Shown here one piece after another: positions 1 to 5,933 of a DNA stretch of 16,357 bases. Location: positions 1 through 16,357 of the forward strand of contig CAINMG010000024.1 of assembly GCA_903850725.1 (NCBI GenBank), in the 5' to 3' direction. The notes under the pieces are model-generated. The model had not been told where the DNA came from and made no database searches. It saw nothing but the letters and a program-made list of their open reading frames with translations. This DNA comes from Candidatus Staskawiczbacteria bacterium (lineage in GTDB: Bacteria; Patescibacteriota; Minisyncoccia; Minisyncoccales; Staskawiczbacteraceae). Each line of letters begins with the position of its first letter. Position 1 is the first letter of the stretch. The translations under genes and the position numbers were made by a program.

Positions 1-59
1 GGTCAATTTTAGATAAAGTCAGAACTCATTTTCAGGAAAATCCCGCCGACGATTTCTAA
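1..59 (+). pseudogene. 3' end of a serine recombinase gene (left attachment half)
   Basis: Read from base 3 in the frame of a preceding TGG, this stretch encodes SILDKVRTHFQENPADDF followed by TAA at 57-59. The codons join in frame to the recombinase at 2004-3512, whose last repeat codons are L-M-W. An intact version of the join exists on the minus strand at 1947-1808. I infer that bases 3-59 are the detached C-terminal codons of the integrated element's recombinase, separated from it by integration. It could instead be the end of a second recombinase copy lying to the left of the window. The window begins exactly at the shared GG, so the left chromosomal flank is not visible. Confidence 0.7.
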
Positions 60-186
60 AAAATTACGCTCCGCCTGCGTTAAAACTTCGGCGGGACAAG
101 TCGGGCGGGCAAAAAGGAAGGGGGTTGGGGGGGGAGGAATTTTTGCCCGCCCTCGCTTTCGCCGATTTTTTTTGCCGCCGCAATTC
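1..186. repeat. Left arm of a 186/187-bp inverted repeat
   Basis: The arm is the reverse complement of 1680-1866. By eye the only difference is one homopolymer: G8 here (127-134) against C9 there (1732-1740). Inside the arm are two hairpins. One has a 9-bp stem (41-49 with 88-96). The other has a perfect 13-bp stem (103-115 with 140-152) whose 24-nt loop consists almost only of G on the plus strand (G5-TT-G8-A-GG), so it could form a G-quadruplex. The repeat may extend left of the window. It covers the recombinase C-terminal codons and what lies after them. Confidence 0.95.
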
Positions 187-192
187 AATGCC

Positions 193-1296
193 TTAATTCA
201 ATGGTTGCACAATGTAATAAATCGTGTTTTGTGAACGGGCATTGTATGTTGCTGATTTTCCGTCCGCAGACAAATTTAGATTAAAAACCTCGTTGTAATG
301 TTCTCCTTCTTTTCCATCAATAACAAGCGCATCGTATTGTCCAGTGCTTTTTGCAAACGAAGCTATGTAAAGAAAATGTTTGCTGTCGGGTGAAAAAATG
401 TTTTGAGTAACCATACTATACGGTCCATATTTTGTGTTCGCACCAGTTGAAACATTTGTAATTGTTTTATATATTGCACACTCGGCGCGCGTATTAGCAC
501 AAGGCGATTCAGAAAGAATTTTTTTACCATCGGGAGAAGTAATGTCTTTGTGTAAGTTTTGATTGATGTCAGGATTAGGATTATAACCAAATAACAAGTC
601 GCACGAATTGGAATAATCACTTTCAGATATTTGTTGCTCTTGCCCGTCTATTACCTTAAAATATTGTCCACTTATTTTGGCACAATATCCTAAATGATTT
701 CCATCTTGTGAATATTGCGGACGATAGACATCATCATAAGTTTTGCCTCGAACATTATCAGAAACGATGTAACGTTGAAACTTGCCATTTAAATTAAAAT
801 AAAAATCCCCACGGCCATTATCTTTTAAATCCGAAGCGGTAAACGCAAAATGCTTTCCGTCAGGAGAAAAATTTTGATTGTAGAAAGCAAGAAAAACAGT
901 GGCGTAGGCTGAAGTTGGCGAACCGTTTACATTAAGAATATAACCGTTAAAATTTTGAGTGACGGTAGCGCAATTTTTACCTTTTGCTACAAAATTCAAA
1001 TTATTTTGATATTGAGTATCGCTTATTTGACCCGTAACGGCAGAATTGTTTGAACAGATTACTTGTTTAGTCGGTTGTGCCAATGACACCCCGTTATTAT
1101 CAGTTTGACCGCTCGGAGGCGTGTTTGCGGGTGTATTATTAGAAGTATTTTGTTGATTAGTCGCTGGTGAAGTTTCAGTATTAACGGGGGTCTCTGTTTT
1201 TTTGCTTACATAAATATAAACACCACCGCCTACTACTAATAAAGCAATGATTGCTAGAAGCACTGGCACGATAAAACCCTTTTGTAAATTTTTCAT
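193..1296 (-). CDS. Membrane-anchored beta-propeller-like protein (PD40/WD40-like repeats)
   Basis: This 367-aa protein begins with a short basic stretch and one hydrophobic helix (residues about 7-31, KGFIVPVLLAIIALLVVGGG), a form common for CPR surface proteins. A low-complexity Thr/Asn/Pro/Gln linker follows (about 35-75). The rest carries recurring blade motifs of the TolB/PD40 type: NFSPDGKHFAF, QYSQDGNHLGY, DITSPDGKKIL, NIFSPDSKHFLY, NLSADGKSA. Four to five blades are visible, so the propeller is either small or partly diverged. Several cysteines could form disulfides outside the cell. I infer an extracytoplasmic sensor or binding protein held by its N-terminal helix. The gene is cargo of the recombinase element and lies just inside the left inverted repeat. 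The XRE gene lies 84 bp upstream on the same strand. A promoter with a G8 spacer precedes it (1346-1372). Its exact ligand or partner cannot be told. Confidence 0.85.
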   Translation of the reverse strand: MKNLQKGFIVPVLLAIIALLVVGGGVYIYVSKKTETPVNTETSPATNQQNTSNNTPANTPPSGQTDNNGVSLAQPTKQVICSNNSAVTGQISDTQYQNNLNFVAKGKNCATVTQNFNGYILNVNGSPTSAYATVFLAFYNQNFSPDGKHFAFTASDLKDNGRGDFYFNLNGKFQRYIVSDNVRGKTYDDVYRPQYSQDGNHLGYCAKISGQYFKVIDGQEQQISESDYSNSCDLLFGYNPNPDINQNLHKDITSPDGKKILSESPCANTRAECAIYKTITNVSTGANTKYGPYSMVTQNIFSPDSKHFLYIASFAKSTGQYDALVIDGKEGEHYNEVFNLNLSADGKSATYNARSQNTIYYIVQPLN

Positions 1297-1345
1297 AAAT
1301 TTTTTAAATTAATAATAAATTATTTTTAAAATTGACCTTACTTAT

Positions 1346-1372
1346 ATTTTACCCCCCCCGAGACTTTTGCAA
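1346..1372 (-). promoter_or_regulatory. Promoter with a G8 tract in its spacer
   Basis: On the minus strand TTGCAA (1372-1367) is followed by a 15-nt spacer and TAAAAT (1351-1346), upstream of the propeller-protein start at 1296. Eight of the fifteen spacer bases are one G run (C8 on the plus strand, 1352-1359). The spacing is shorter than the usual 17, so one or two added G would bring it to the optimum. The assignment rests on motif similarity only. Confidence 0.4.
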
Positions 1373-1380
1373 TACTTATA

Positions 1381-1590
1381 TTATTTTATCAAATCATCAA
1401 CACTAACATCAAGTGCTTTCGCTAGTTTTTTCAGAGTGTCTAATGTTGGATTTTGATTTTCGCCCTGCTCAATTTTAATAATTGTATTATTGGCAATATC
1501 GGCGAGCTTGGCGAGCCGATCTTGTGAAAGGCCTTTTTGCTCTCGGAGTTTCTTTAGATTTTTTGAAAGTGGATAATCTTGTTTTGACAT
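1381..1590 (-). CDS. XRE-family HTH transcriptional regulator
   Basis: This 69-aa protein is essentially one Cro/C1-type helix-turn-helix domain. It has LSKNLKKLREQKGLSQDRLAKLADIANNTIIKIEQGENQNPTLDTLKKLAKAL in outline, with the usual Q-x-x-LA-x-x-A and the I-E-x-G-x-x-x-P-T turn. The size matches the small stand-alone regulators of phages and integrative elements. It lies between the inverted repeats with the propeller-protein gene, on the same strand. The AT-rich dyad directly upstream (1603-1660) is the natural place for self-regulation, which is an inference. It could control the cargo gene, the recombinase, or only itself. Confidence 0.9.
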   Translation of the reverse strand: MSKQDYPLSKNLKKLREQKGLSQDRLAKLADIANNTIIKIEQGENQNPTLDTLKKLAKALDVSVDDLIK

Positions 1591-1602
1591 AAATTATTTA
1601 TG

Positions 1603-1660
1603 GTAGTATTATTATAATAGAGTATAGATATACTTATTAGCACTACTATAATGATACTAC
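1603..1660. promoter_or_regulatory. Dyad-rich operator candidate upstream of the XRE gene
   Basis: Two inverted half-sites of 14 bp (1603-1616 and 1647-1660, 13 of 14 matching, GTAGTAT..TATA type) flank a second palindrome AGTATA-GA-TATACT at 1621-1634. TATAAT-like words occur on both strands. Paired dyads just before a Cro/C1-like gene are typical operator layouts. Which repressor binds here is inferred. Confidence 0.45.
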
Positions 1661-1679
1661 AATATTTATTTTTAGTAAA

Positions 1680-1866
1680 GAATTGCGGCGGCAAAAAAAA
1701 TCGGCGAAAGCGAGGGCGGGCAAAAATTCCTCCCCCCCCCAACCCCCTTCCTTTTTGCCCGCCCGACTTGTCCCGCCGAAGTTTTAACGCAGGCGGAGCG
1801 TAATTTTTTAGAAATCGTCGGCGGGATTTTCCTGAAAATGAGTTCTGACTTTATCTAAAATTGACC
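1680..1866. repeat. Right arm of the 186/187-bp inverted repeat
   Basis: Reverse complement of 1-186 with one extra base in the homopolymer (C9 at 1732-1740 against G8). It abuts the 83-bp repeat 1865-1947, sharing the CC at 1865-1866. On the minus strand the two together form 268 bp of continuous recombinase 3' end plus downstream sequence. Confidence 0.95.
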
Positions 1867-1947
1867 ACATTAGACGATTTCGCAAAACTTTCGCCTCGCC
1901 CGCGCCTTCGGCGCGGGACTCGGCGGGCAAAAAATAAAGGTAATTCC
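1808..1947 (-). pseudogene. Intact-junction fragment of recombinase 3' end, inverted
   Basis: Read on the minus strand from 1947, the codons match residues 477-503 of the recombinase (NYLYFLPAESR to LMW). They then continue without a break into SILDKVRTHFQENPADDF and TAA (1810-1808). This is the uninterrupted C-terminus that the main copy has lost at the tRNA junction. No recombinase sequence remains upstream of it: the match ends at 1947. It can be read as an inverted duplicate of the attP region. Confidence 0.75.
1865..1947. repeat. 83-bp inverted repeat, left copy
   Basis: Perfect reverse complement of 3430-3512. Mismatches begin immediately outside both ends. It contains an 8-bp GC hairpin (CCCGCGCC-TTC-GGCGCGGG). 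Together with its partner it brackets the recombinase gene almost exactly (1948-3429). Confidence 0.97.
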
Positions 1948-2003
1948 CGAACGAAATTTTTAAAATTGTCGATGTAACATAAAATTAAAAACTTCTAAAA
2001 ACT

Positions 2004-3614
2004 ATGATTAAATATTTTATCTATTGTCGAAAATCAAGCGAGGACGAAGAAAGACAAATTTTGTCTATCGAGGCCCAGCTCGCAGAACTGCGAGAGTTTG
2101 CCAAGCAAAACAACCTTTTCGTGGTCAAAGAATTTTACGAAAGCAAAACCGCCAAAGAGCCGGGCCGAGAAGTTTTTAATTTTATGGTGTCGGAAATTGA
2201 AAAAGGCAACGCAGAAGGAATTTTAGCGTGGAATCCTGACAGATTAGCGAGAAACAGTATAGATGGTGGCAGAGTAATTTACTTGGTAGATACACAAAAA
2301 ATTATTTCGCTAAAATTCCCTACATTTTGGTTTGAGGCGACACCGCAAGGAAAATTTATGTTGAGCGTTGCCTTTGGACAAGCAAAATACTACACCGACA
2401 ATTTAAGAGAAAACATTTTGCGAGGAATTAGACAGAAAATCAGGCGAGGCGAACTTTCGGCAAAAGCCCCGCTTGGATATTTCAATGAACCTCGCTTGCG
2501 AACTATCGAACCTGACAGAAAAACTTTTAACAAAGTGAAAGAAATTTTAAGGGCTTTTGCCACTGGCGAATACACGCTAACAAAAATTCAAAGCAAAATG
2601 TTTTCTCTTGGCTTGGTTGGCAAAGACGGAAAACTACCTCATTTGTCCACAATCCAAAAAATTCTCACCAATCCATTTTACTACGGCCATTTTTGCTATC
2701 GCGGAGAAATTCATCAAGGAAGTCATAAGCCAATGATTTCAAAGAAACTTTTTGACAAAATTCAAGAAGCGTTAATTTTGAACGGCAAGCCCCGCAAAAA
2801 GCGAGGGCCGAAAAACTTTCAATTCCTCAATTTTGCGATTTGCGGCAAATGCGGATATTCCATAACTGCGGAACGGCATATAAAGAAAAGCGGGCTAAAA
2901 TTTGTTTATTATCGTTGCACCCACAAAAGCAAAACGCAAAATTGTTCGCAAACTCGCTTTTTGCGGGAAGAAGTTTTGACCGAGCAAGTAAAAGAAAATT
3001 GTCAAAAAGTTTCTTTGTCTGACGATTGGCGAGAAAAATATCTTGCCAAAGTTAGCGAATGGGAAAAAGAAAACAGCCAATCGTCAAACCTTTTCGCTCA
3101 AAATCTCAAAACCGAACTTTCCGCCATTAAAGAAAAGTTAGAACGGCTAACGGACGCATATTTAGTCGAGGCGTTGGAATTGGCGGAGTATCAGGAACGA
3201 AAGAACGCTTTAATGGCGGAAAAGAAAACAAAAGAGGAAAAATTATCTGATTTTGAGCGAAAAGGCAATCATTGGCTCGAACTCGTTAGAAACTGGATAA
3301 TTGAAGCCAACCAAGCCAAAAATTTCGTTTTAGATAACAATTTTTCCGAAATGAAAAATTTTATCAAAAAAATCGGCTCGAACCGCCGAATTTTGAACCA
3401 ACGGCTTTTTGTAATCTACAAAAAGCCGTGGAATTACCTTTATTTTTTGCCCGCCGAGTCCCGCGCCGAAGGCGCGGGCGAGGCGAAAGTTTTGCGAAAT
3501 CGTCTAATGTGGACCCGGCGAGAGTCGAACTCGCAACTTCTCGTTGCAAACGAGATGTATTACCGCTATACTACGGGCCCTAAGGGAGCGAAGCGAACAC
3601 TTATCTGGCACTAA
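2004..3614 (+). CDS. Large serine recombinase (site-specific integrase), C-terminus altered at the tRNA junction
   Basis: The N-terminal resolvase domain (about 3-145) holds the YxRxS motif with Ser11 as the likely nucleophile, and the N-P-D-R-L-A-R segment with Arg80 and Arg83. A recombinase domain follows (about 155-265). A zinc ribbon with Cys280, Cys283, Cys305 and Cys314 comes next, then a Lys/Glu-rich coiled coil (about 345-420). This is the layout of large serine integrases, which cut attP and attB through a 2-bp overlap. From residue 476 the frame runs through the 83-bp repeat, and after codon 503 it is merely the antisense of tRNA-Ala (WTRRESNSQ.. is the usual signature of such read-through). 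The natural end appears to be SILDKVRTHFQENPADDF, encoded at 3-59. The gene is visibly more GC-rich than those to its right, which fits transfer. No good promoter was found in 1948-2003. Confidence 0.92.
   Translation: MIKYFIYCRKSSEDEERQILSIEAQLAELREFAKQNNLFVVKEFYESKTAKEPGREVFNFMVSEIEKGNAEGILAWNPDRLARNSIDGGRVIYLVDTQKIISLKFPTFWFEATPQGKFMLSVAFGQAKYYTDNLRENILRGIRQKIRRGELSAKAPLGYFNEPRLRTIEPDRKTFNKVKEILRAFATGEYTLTKIQSKMFSLGLVGKDGKLPHLSTIQKILTNPFYYGHFCYRGEIHQGSHKPMISKKLFDKIQEALILNGKPRKKRGPKNFQFLNFAICGKCGYSITAERHIKKSGLKFVYYRCTHKSKTQNCSQTRFLREEVLTEQVKENCQKVSLSDDWREKYLAKVSEWEKENSQSSNLFAQNLKTELSAIKEKLERLTDAYLVEALELAEYQERKNALMAEKKTKEEKLSDFERKGNHWLELVRNWIIEANQAKNFVLDNNFSEMKNFIKKIGSNRRILNQRLFVIYKKPWNYLYFLPAESRAEGAGEAKVLRNRLMWTRRESNSQLLVANEMYYRYTTGPKGAKRTLIWH
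3430..3512. repeat. 83-bp inverted repeat, right copy (recombinase 3' end)
   Basis: Perfect inverted copy of 1865-1947. It encodes recombinase residues 476-503 and ends in the GG that is also the start of the window and the last two bases of the tRNA acceptor stem. An 8-bp GC stem (about 3459-3477) lies within it. On the minus strand this hairpin lies about 30 bp beyond the tRNA 3' end. Confidence 0.97.
3510..3512. other. Attachment junction (attR-like) at the tRNA-Ala 3' end
   Basis: Recombinase sequence up to GG (3511-3512) is followed here by ACCCGGCG (tRNA antisense). In the inverted intact copy and at the window start, GG is instead followed by TCAATTTTAG. The shared core is at least GG, the size expected for a serine-integrase overlap. 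The element side supplies the complement of tRNA discriminator A73 (T at 3510), so the tRNA is restored on integration. Confidence 0.7.
3510..3580 (-). tRNA. tRNA-Ala (anticodon TGC)
   Basis: The 71-nt cloverleaf has acceptor GGGCCCG/CGGGTCC, a 4-bp D arm (GTAT/ATAC), anticodon stem TCTCG/CGAGA with loop TTTGCAA, T arm GCGAG-TTCGACT-CTCGC and discriminator A73. The G3-U70 wobble pair, the identity mark of tRNA-Ala, is present and agrees with the anticodon. CCA is not encoded (A73 is followed by CAT). The last three bases lie in or at the edge of the integrated element. A strong promoter sits upstream at 3662-3689. Transcription runs toward the recombinase gene, so the primary transcript is antisense to its 3' end. 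Confidence 0.95.
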
Positions 3615-3641
3615 AATTTTAATAAAAATTTTAGGCACCAG
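3605..3641 (-). promoter_or_regulatory. Hairpin in the tRNA-Ala 5' leader
   Basis: A 10-bp perfect stem CTAAAATTTT/AAAATTTTAG (3611-3620 with 3625-3634) is extended by CTGG/CCAG with a bulge. It lies between the tRNA promoter and the tRNA 5' end, within the inferred leader. Its role is unknown; it may aid processing or be a stray repeat. Confidence 0.45.
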
Positions 3642-3661
3642 GCAATTCCTTATATTTTCTT

Positions 3662-3689
3662 ATTATACTTGTTTTTTATAATTTTTCAA
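3662..3689 (-). promoter_or_regulatory. Promoter of tRNA-Ala
   Basis: TTGAAA (3689-3684), a 16-nt spacer, then TATAAT (3667-3662) on the minus strand. This is near-consensus sigma-70 type and about 80 bp upstream of the tRNA 5' end. It overlaps the likely leader region of the rightward gene at 3723, so the two transcripts diverge from here. Confidence 0.75.
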
Positions 3690-3722
3690 GTATTATTAGA
3701 TAATATTATTAAAATCAAAAAT

Positions 3723-4415
3723 ATGCAAAAGCACTTCTATAAAACTCAGCGCAGGCAAAAAATATATTTTATAATCATTTTTACAGTTTTGAGTTTGTTG
3801 GCTTTTCAAGTGCCAATTTCTCAAATAATTGGATCAACCAAATCTTTTACTTTGTTTGAATTGATTGCTCCAATTGGAGGAATGTTTTTAGGACCATTAT
3901 TTGGAGGTGTTTCAGCTTTTATTGTGCGACTAATAAATATTGTTTTACAGAAACAAAATTTAGATCTTTTGGTATTTATCCAGTGTTTGCCAGCAATTTT
4001 GAGCGCTATGTATTTTGGGCTAAAATCGAAAAAATCTGCAATTATTTTCCCAATATGCATTGCATTATTTATTTTAAATCCTATTGGTAGGCAAGCATGG
4101 CTTTATTCTGCAATTTGGATTATTCCATTTGTAGCTACATTTTATAAGAAAAATTTATTTTTAAATTCTTTGGGATCTACTTTTACAGCTCATGCCGTGG
4201 GATCTGTAATTTATCTTTATGCTTTCGGGTTGACTCCTGCAATTTGGCTTGGTTTAATCCCAGTAGTATTTTTGGAAAGAGGATTTTTTGCAGTAGGTAT
4301 TTTTGCTAGTTATTTGGTAATGAATACAGTTTTAAGCAAAATTTCTGCATTAGAGAAATTTGCTAACAAAGAATATTTAATAAATCTTAAATTAAATTTT
4401 AATGCGAAAATCTAA
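3723..4415 (+). CDS. Multi-pass membrane protein, ECF-transporter S-component-like
   Basis: This 230-aa hydrophobic protein has about six membrane segments. It opens with a basic N-terminus (MQKHFYKTQRRQK), followed by a helix and then the stretch F-E-L-I-A-P-I-G-G-M-F-L-G-P-L-F-G-G. That pattern of a short helix with a Gly-rich, small-residue turn early in the protein resembles substrate-binding (S) components of energy-coupling-factor vitamin transporters. No EcfA or EcfT gene is in view, so it would have to share a module encoded elsewhere. I chose the ATG at 3723. A TTG 54 bp earlier is also in frame but overlaps the divergent tRNA promoter. The 3' end overlaps the SET gene by 14 bp, implying translational coupling. 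Substrate unknown; the family assignment is by pattern only. Confidence 0.6.
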   Translation: MQKHFYKTQRRQKIYFIIIFTVLSLLAFQVPISQIIGSTKSFTLFELIAPIGGMFLGPLFGGVSAFIVRLINIVLQKQNLDLLVFIQCLPAILSAMYFGLKSKKSAIIFPICIALFILNPIGRQAWLYSAIWIIPFVATFYKKNLFLNSLGSTFTAHAVGSVIYLYAFGLTPAIWLGLIPVVFLERGFFAVGIFASYLVMNTVLSKISALEKFANKEYLINLKLNFNAKI

Positions 4416-4812
4416 ACAAGAAATTTTAAAAAGTTTAAAAAATACTTTTTGTAGAATAAAGTTATCTAAGATAAATGGAGTGGGTGTTTTTGCAATAAGA
4501 GATATTCCCAAAGGAATTAATCCATTTAATATAGCTAAAGCAGGGGACTGGCAAAAGTTTGAAGTTGCTGAATTAAAATTTTTAGATAAAAGTATTGTAG
4601 AAATGATTGCGTCATTTTTTACAATTCAAAAAGACAATACTGTATATATTCCCAAAGGTGGTTTAAATGAAATGAATATTTCGTATTTTATGAATGATTC
4701 TAAAAATGCCAATGTAAAAATGGTAAAAGATGAAGTAAATTTTATAACTCTAAGAAAAATTAAAAAAGGAGAGGAAATTACAGTTTCATATGAAACTTAT
4801 TTAGAAAAATAA
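4402..4812 (+). CDS. Small SET-domain protein (putative protein lysine methyltransferase)
   Basis: This 136-aa protein is close to a minimal SET domain. GVGVFAIRDIPKG (about 27-39) matches the G-x-G-x-F-A opening strand. ISYFMNDSKNANVK (about 92-105) occupies the place of the N-H-S-x-x-P-N S-adenosylmethionine and pseudoknot motif. FITLRKIKKGEEITVSYE (about 114-131) matches the final A-x-R-x-I-x-x-G-E-E-(I/L)-x-x-x-Y motif with its conserved tyrosine. The family transfers methyl groups from SAM to lysines. Bacterial substrates are mostly unknown. The canonical N-H-S is changed to M-N-D-S while Asn is kept two residues from the end of the motif, so activity is plausible but unproven. It lies between the ECF-S-like gene (14-bp overlap) and ychF (11-bp gap). 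Confidence 0.85.
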   Translation: MRKSKQEILKSLKNTFCRIKLSKINGVGVFAIRDIPKGINPFNIAKAGDWQKFEVAELKFLDKSIVEMIASFFTIQKDNTVYIPKGGLNEMNISYFMNDSKNANVKMVKDEVNFITLRKIKKGEEITVSYETYLEK

Positions 4813-4823
4813 TATATAAAAAT

Positions 4824-5897
4824 ATGCCAAGCTCAAAATTAAGTATAGGAATTGTGGGGTTGCCAAATGTTGGAAAGTCCACCTTGTTTAAAACTTTAAC
4901 TAAAAAGCAAGTGCTGATTGCCAATTATCCATTTGCTACAATTGACCCAAATGTTGGGGTGGTTTTGGTACCCGATGAAAGAGTGGACAAGCTTGCAGAG
5001 TTAACTAAATCTGCTAAGAAAATATATGCTGTTGTAGATTTTGTTGATATTGCGGGGCTGGTAAAAGGAGCTAGCGAGGGCGAAGGTTTGGGCAATAAAT
5101 TTTTGGCAAATATAAGAGAAACCGATGCAGTGCTTTATGTGCTGAGAGCTTTTAAAAATGCTGATATAATAAATACACAAAATGACATCAATCCTTTGCG
5201 TGACAAAGGAATTTTGGATGTGGAACTTATTTTAAAGGATTTAGAAACAGTAAATAAAAGAATTGATGGCTTGGATGGCGAAGCCCGTGCTGGGAAAAAA
5301 GAAGCTATAAAAGAACTGGAAGTTTTAAAAAAAATAAAAGACTATTTGGCTCAAGAGAAAATATTAGCAGACCAAAATTTTACAGATGATGAAAAGTTGA
5401 TTATAAATAATTATCAGTTGTTAACTTCAAAACCAAGGCTTTATTTATTAAACGGAAAACCAGAAGATGTAAGTGAAGAAGTTATTGAAATTTTAAATAA
5501 AAATAATTGGAAATATTTAATTATTGATATAGCCGAAGAAGACGATGCAGATGGCTTAACAAGGGAAGAGAGAATTGGGTTGGGATTGCCAGAACTTTCA
5601 GAAACAGATATTTTAGTTAAAAAATCTTATGAGCTTTTAAATTTAATTACTTTTTTGACAACCGGAGAAGATGAAACAAGGGCTTGGACAATTTTAAGGG
5701 GCGACACTGCTCCAAAGGCCGGGGGAGTAATTCATAGTGATTTTGAAAAAACTTTTATACGCGCTGATGTTGTTTTTTGGACAGATTTATTGGAAGCTGG
5801 AAGTTTTGCAAAAGCCCGCGAGCTTGGAAAAATTCGTACTGAAGGAAAAGAATATGTTGTGCGAGATGGTGATGTAATTGAAATAAAACATGGGTAG
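4824..5897 (+). CDS. ychF: YchF (OLA1-type) P-loop NTPase
   Basis: This 357-aa protein belongs to the Obg-related YchF family, whose members bind ribosomes and usually prefer ATP over GTP. The P-loop GLPNVGKST lies at about 12-20, with the switch region N-Y-P-F-A-T-I-D-P-N-V-G-V-V just after. The D-I-A-G-L-V-K-G-A-S-E-G-E-G-L-G-N-K-F-L stretch (about 75-94) is the family fingerprint around the G3 motif. A helical arm follows. The position of the G4 motif reads L-L-N-G-K-P-E-D, in line with the altered G4 that lets YchF take ATP. A C-terminal TGS domain (about 275-356) has the conserved T-R-A-W-T-I and D-V-I-E-I. Length is normal. It is a housekeeping gene inside the rightward series. Confidence 0.97.
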   Translation: MPSSKLSIGIVGLPNVGKSTLFKTLTKKQVLIANYPFATIDPNVGVVLVPDERVDKLAELTKSAKKIYAVVDFVDIAGLVKGASEGEGLGNKFLANIRETDAVLYVLRAFKNADIINTQNDINPLRDKGILDVELILKDLETVNKRIDGLDGEARAGKKEAIKELEVLKKIKDYLAQEKILADQNFTDDEKLIINNYQLLTSKPRLYLLNGKPEDVSEEVIEILNKNNWKYLIIDIAEEDDADGLTREERIGLGLPELSETDILVKKSYELLNLITFLTTGEDETRAWTILRGDTAPKAGGVIHSDFEKTFIRADVVFWTDLLEAGSFAKARELGKIRTEGKEYVVRDGDVIEIKHG

Positions 5898-5933
5898 TGA
5901 TAAAATAGAATAATATTATTAAATATTTAATTT

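Noticed and set aside
41..152. Tandem hairpins of the left arm as a classical terminator of the recombinase
   Set aside because: The stems are not followed by a T tract. They may still affect transcription, but the evidence is only structural.
1554..1742. 62-codon minus-strand ORF across the inverted repeat
   Set aside because: It is composed of repeat and promoter DNA, overlaps the XRE gene in another frame and has no family features.
3513..3614. Recombinase tail after residue 503 as a real protein domain
   Set aside because: It is the antisense of tRNA-Ala and its leader. The codons carry no conserved protein signal.
3669..3722. TTG at 3669 as the start of the membrane protein
   Set aside because: It would overlap the divergent tRNA promoter and adds a segment unlike the usual basic start. 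The ATG at 3723 is simpler.
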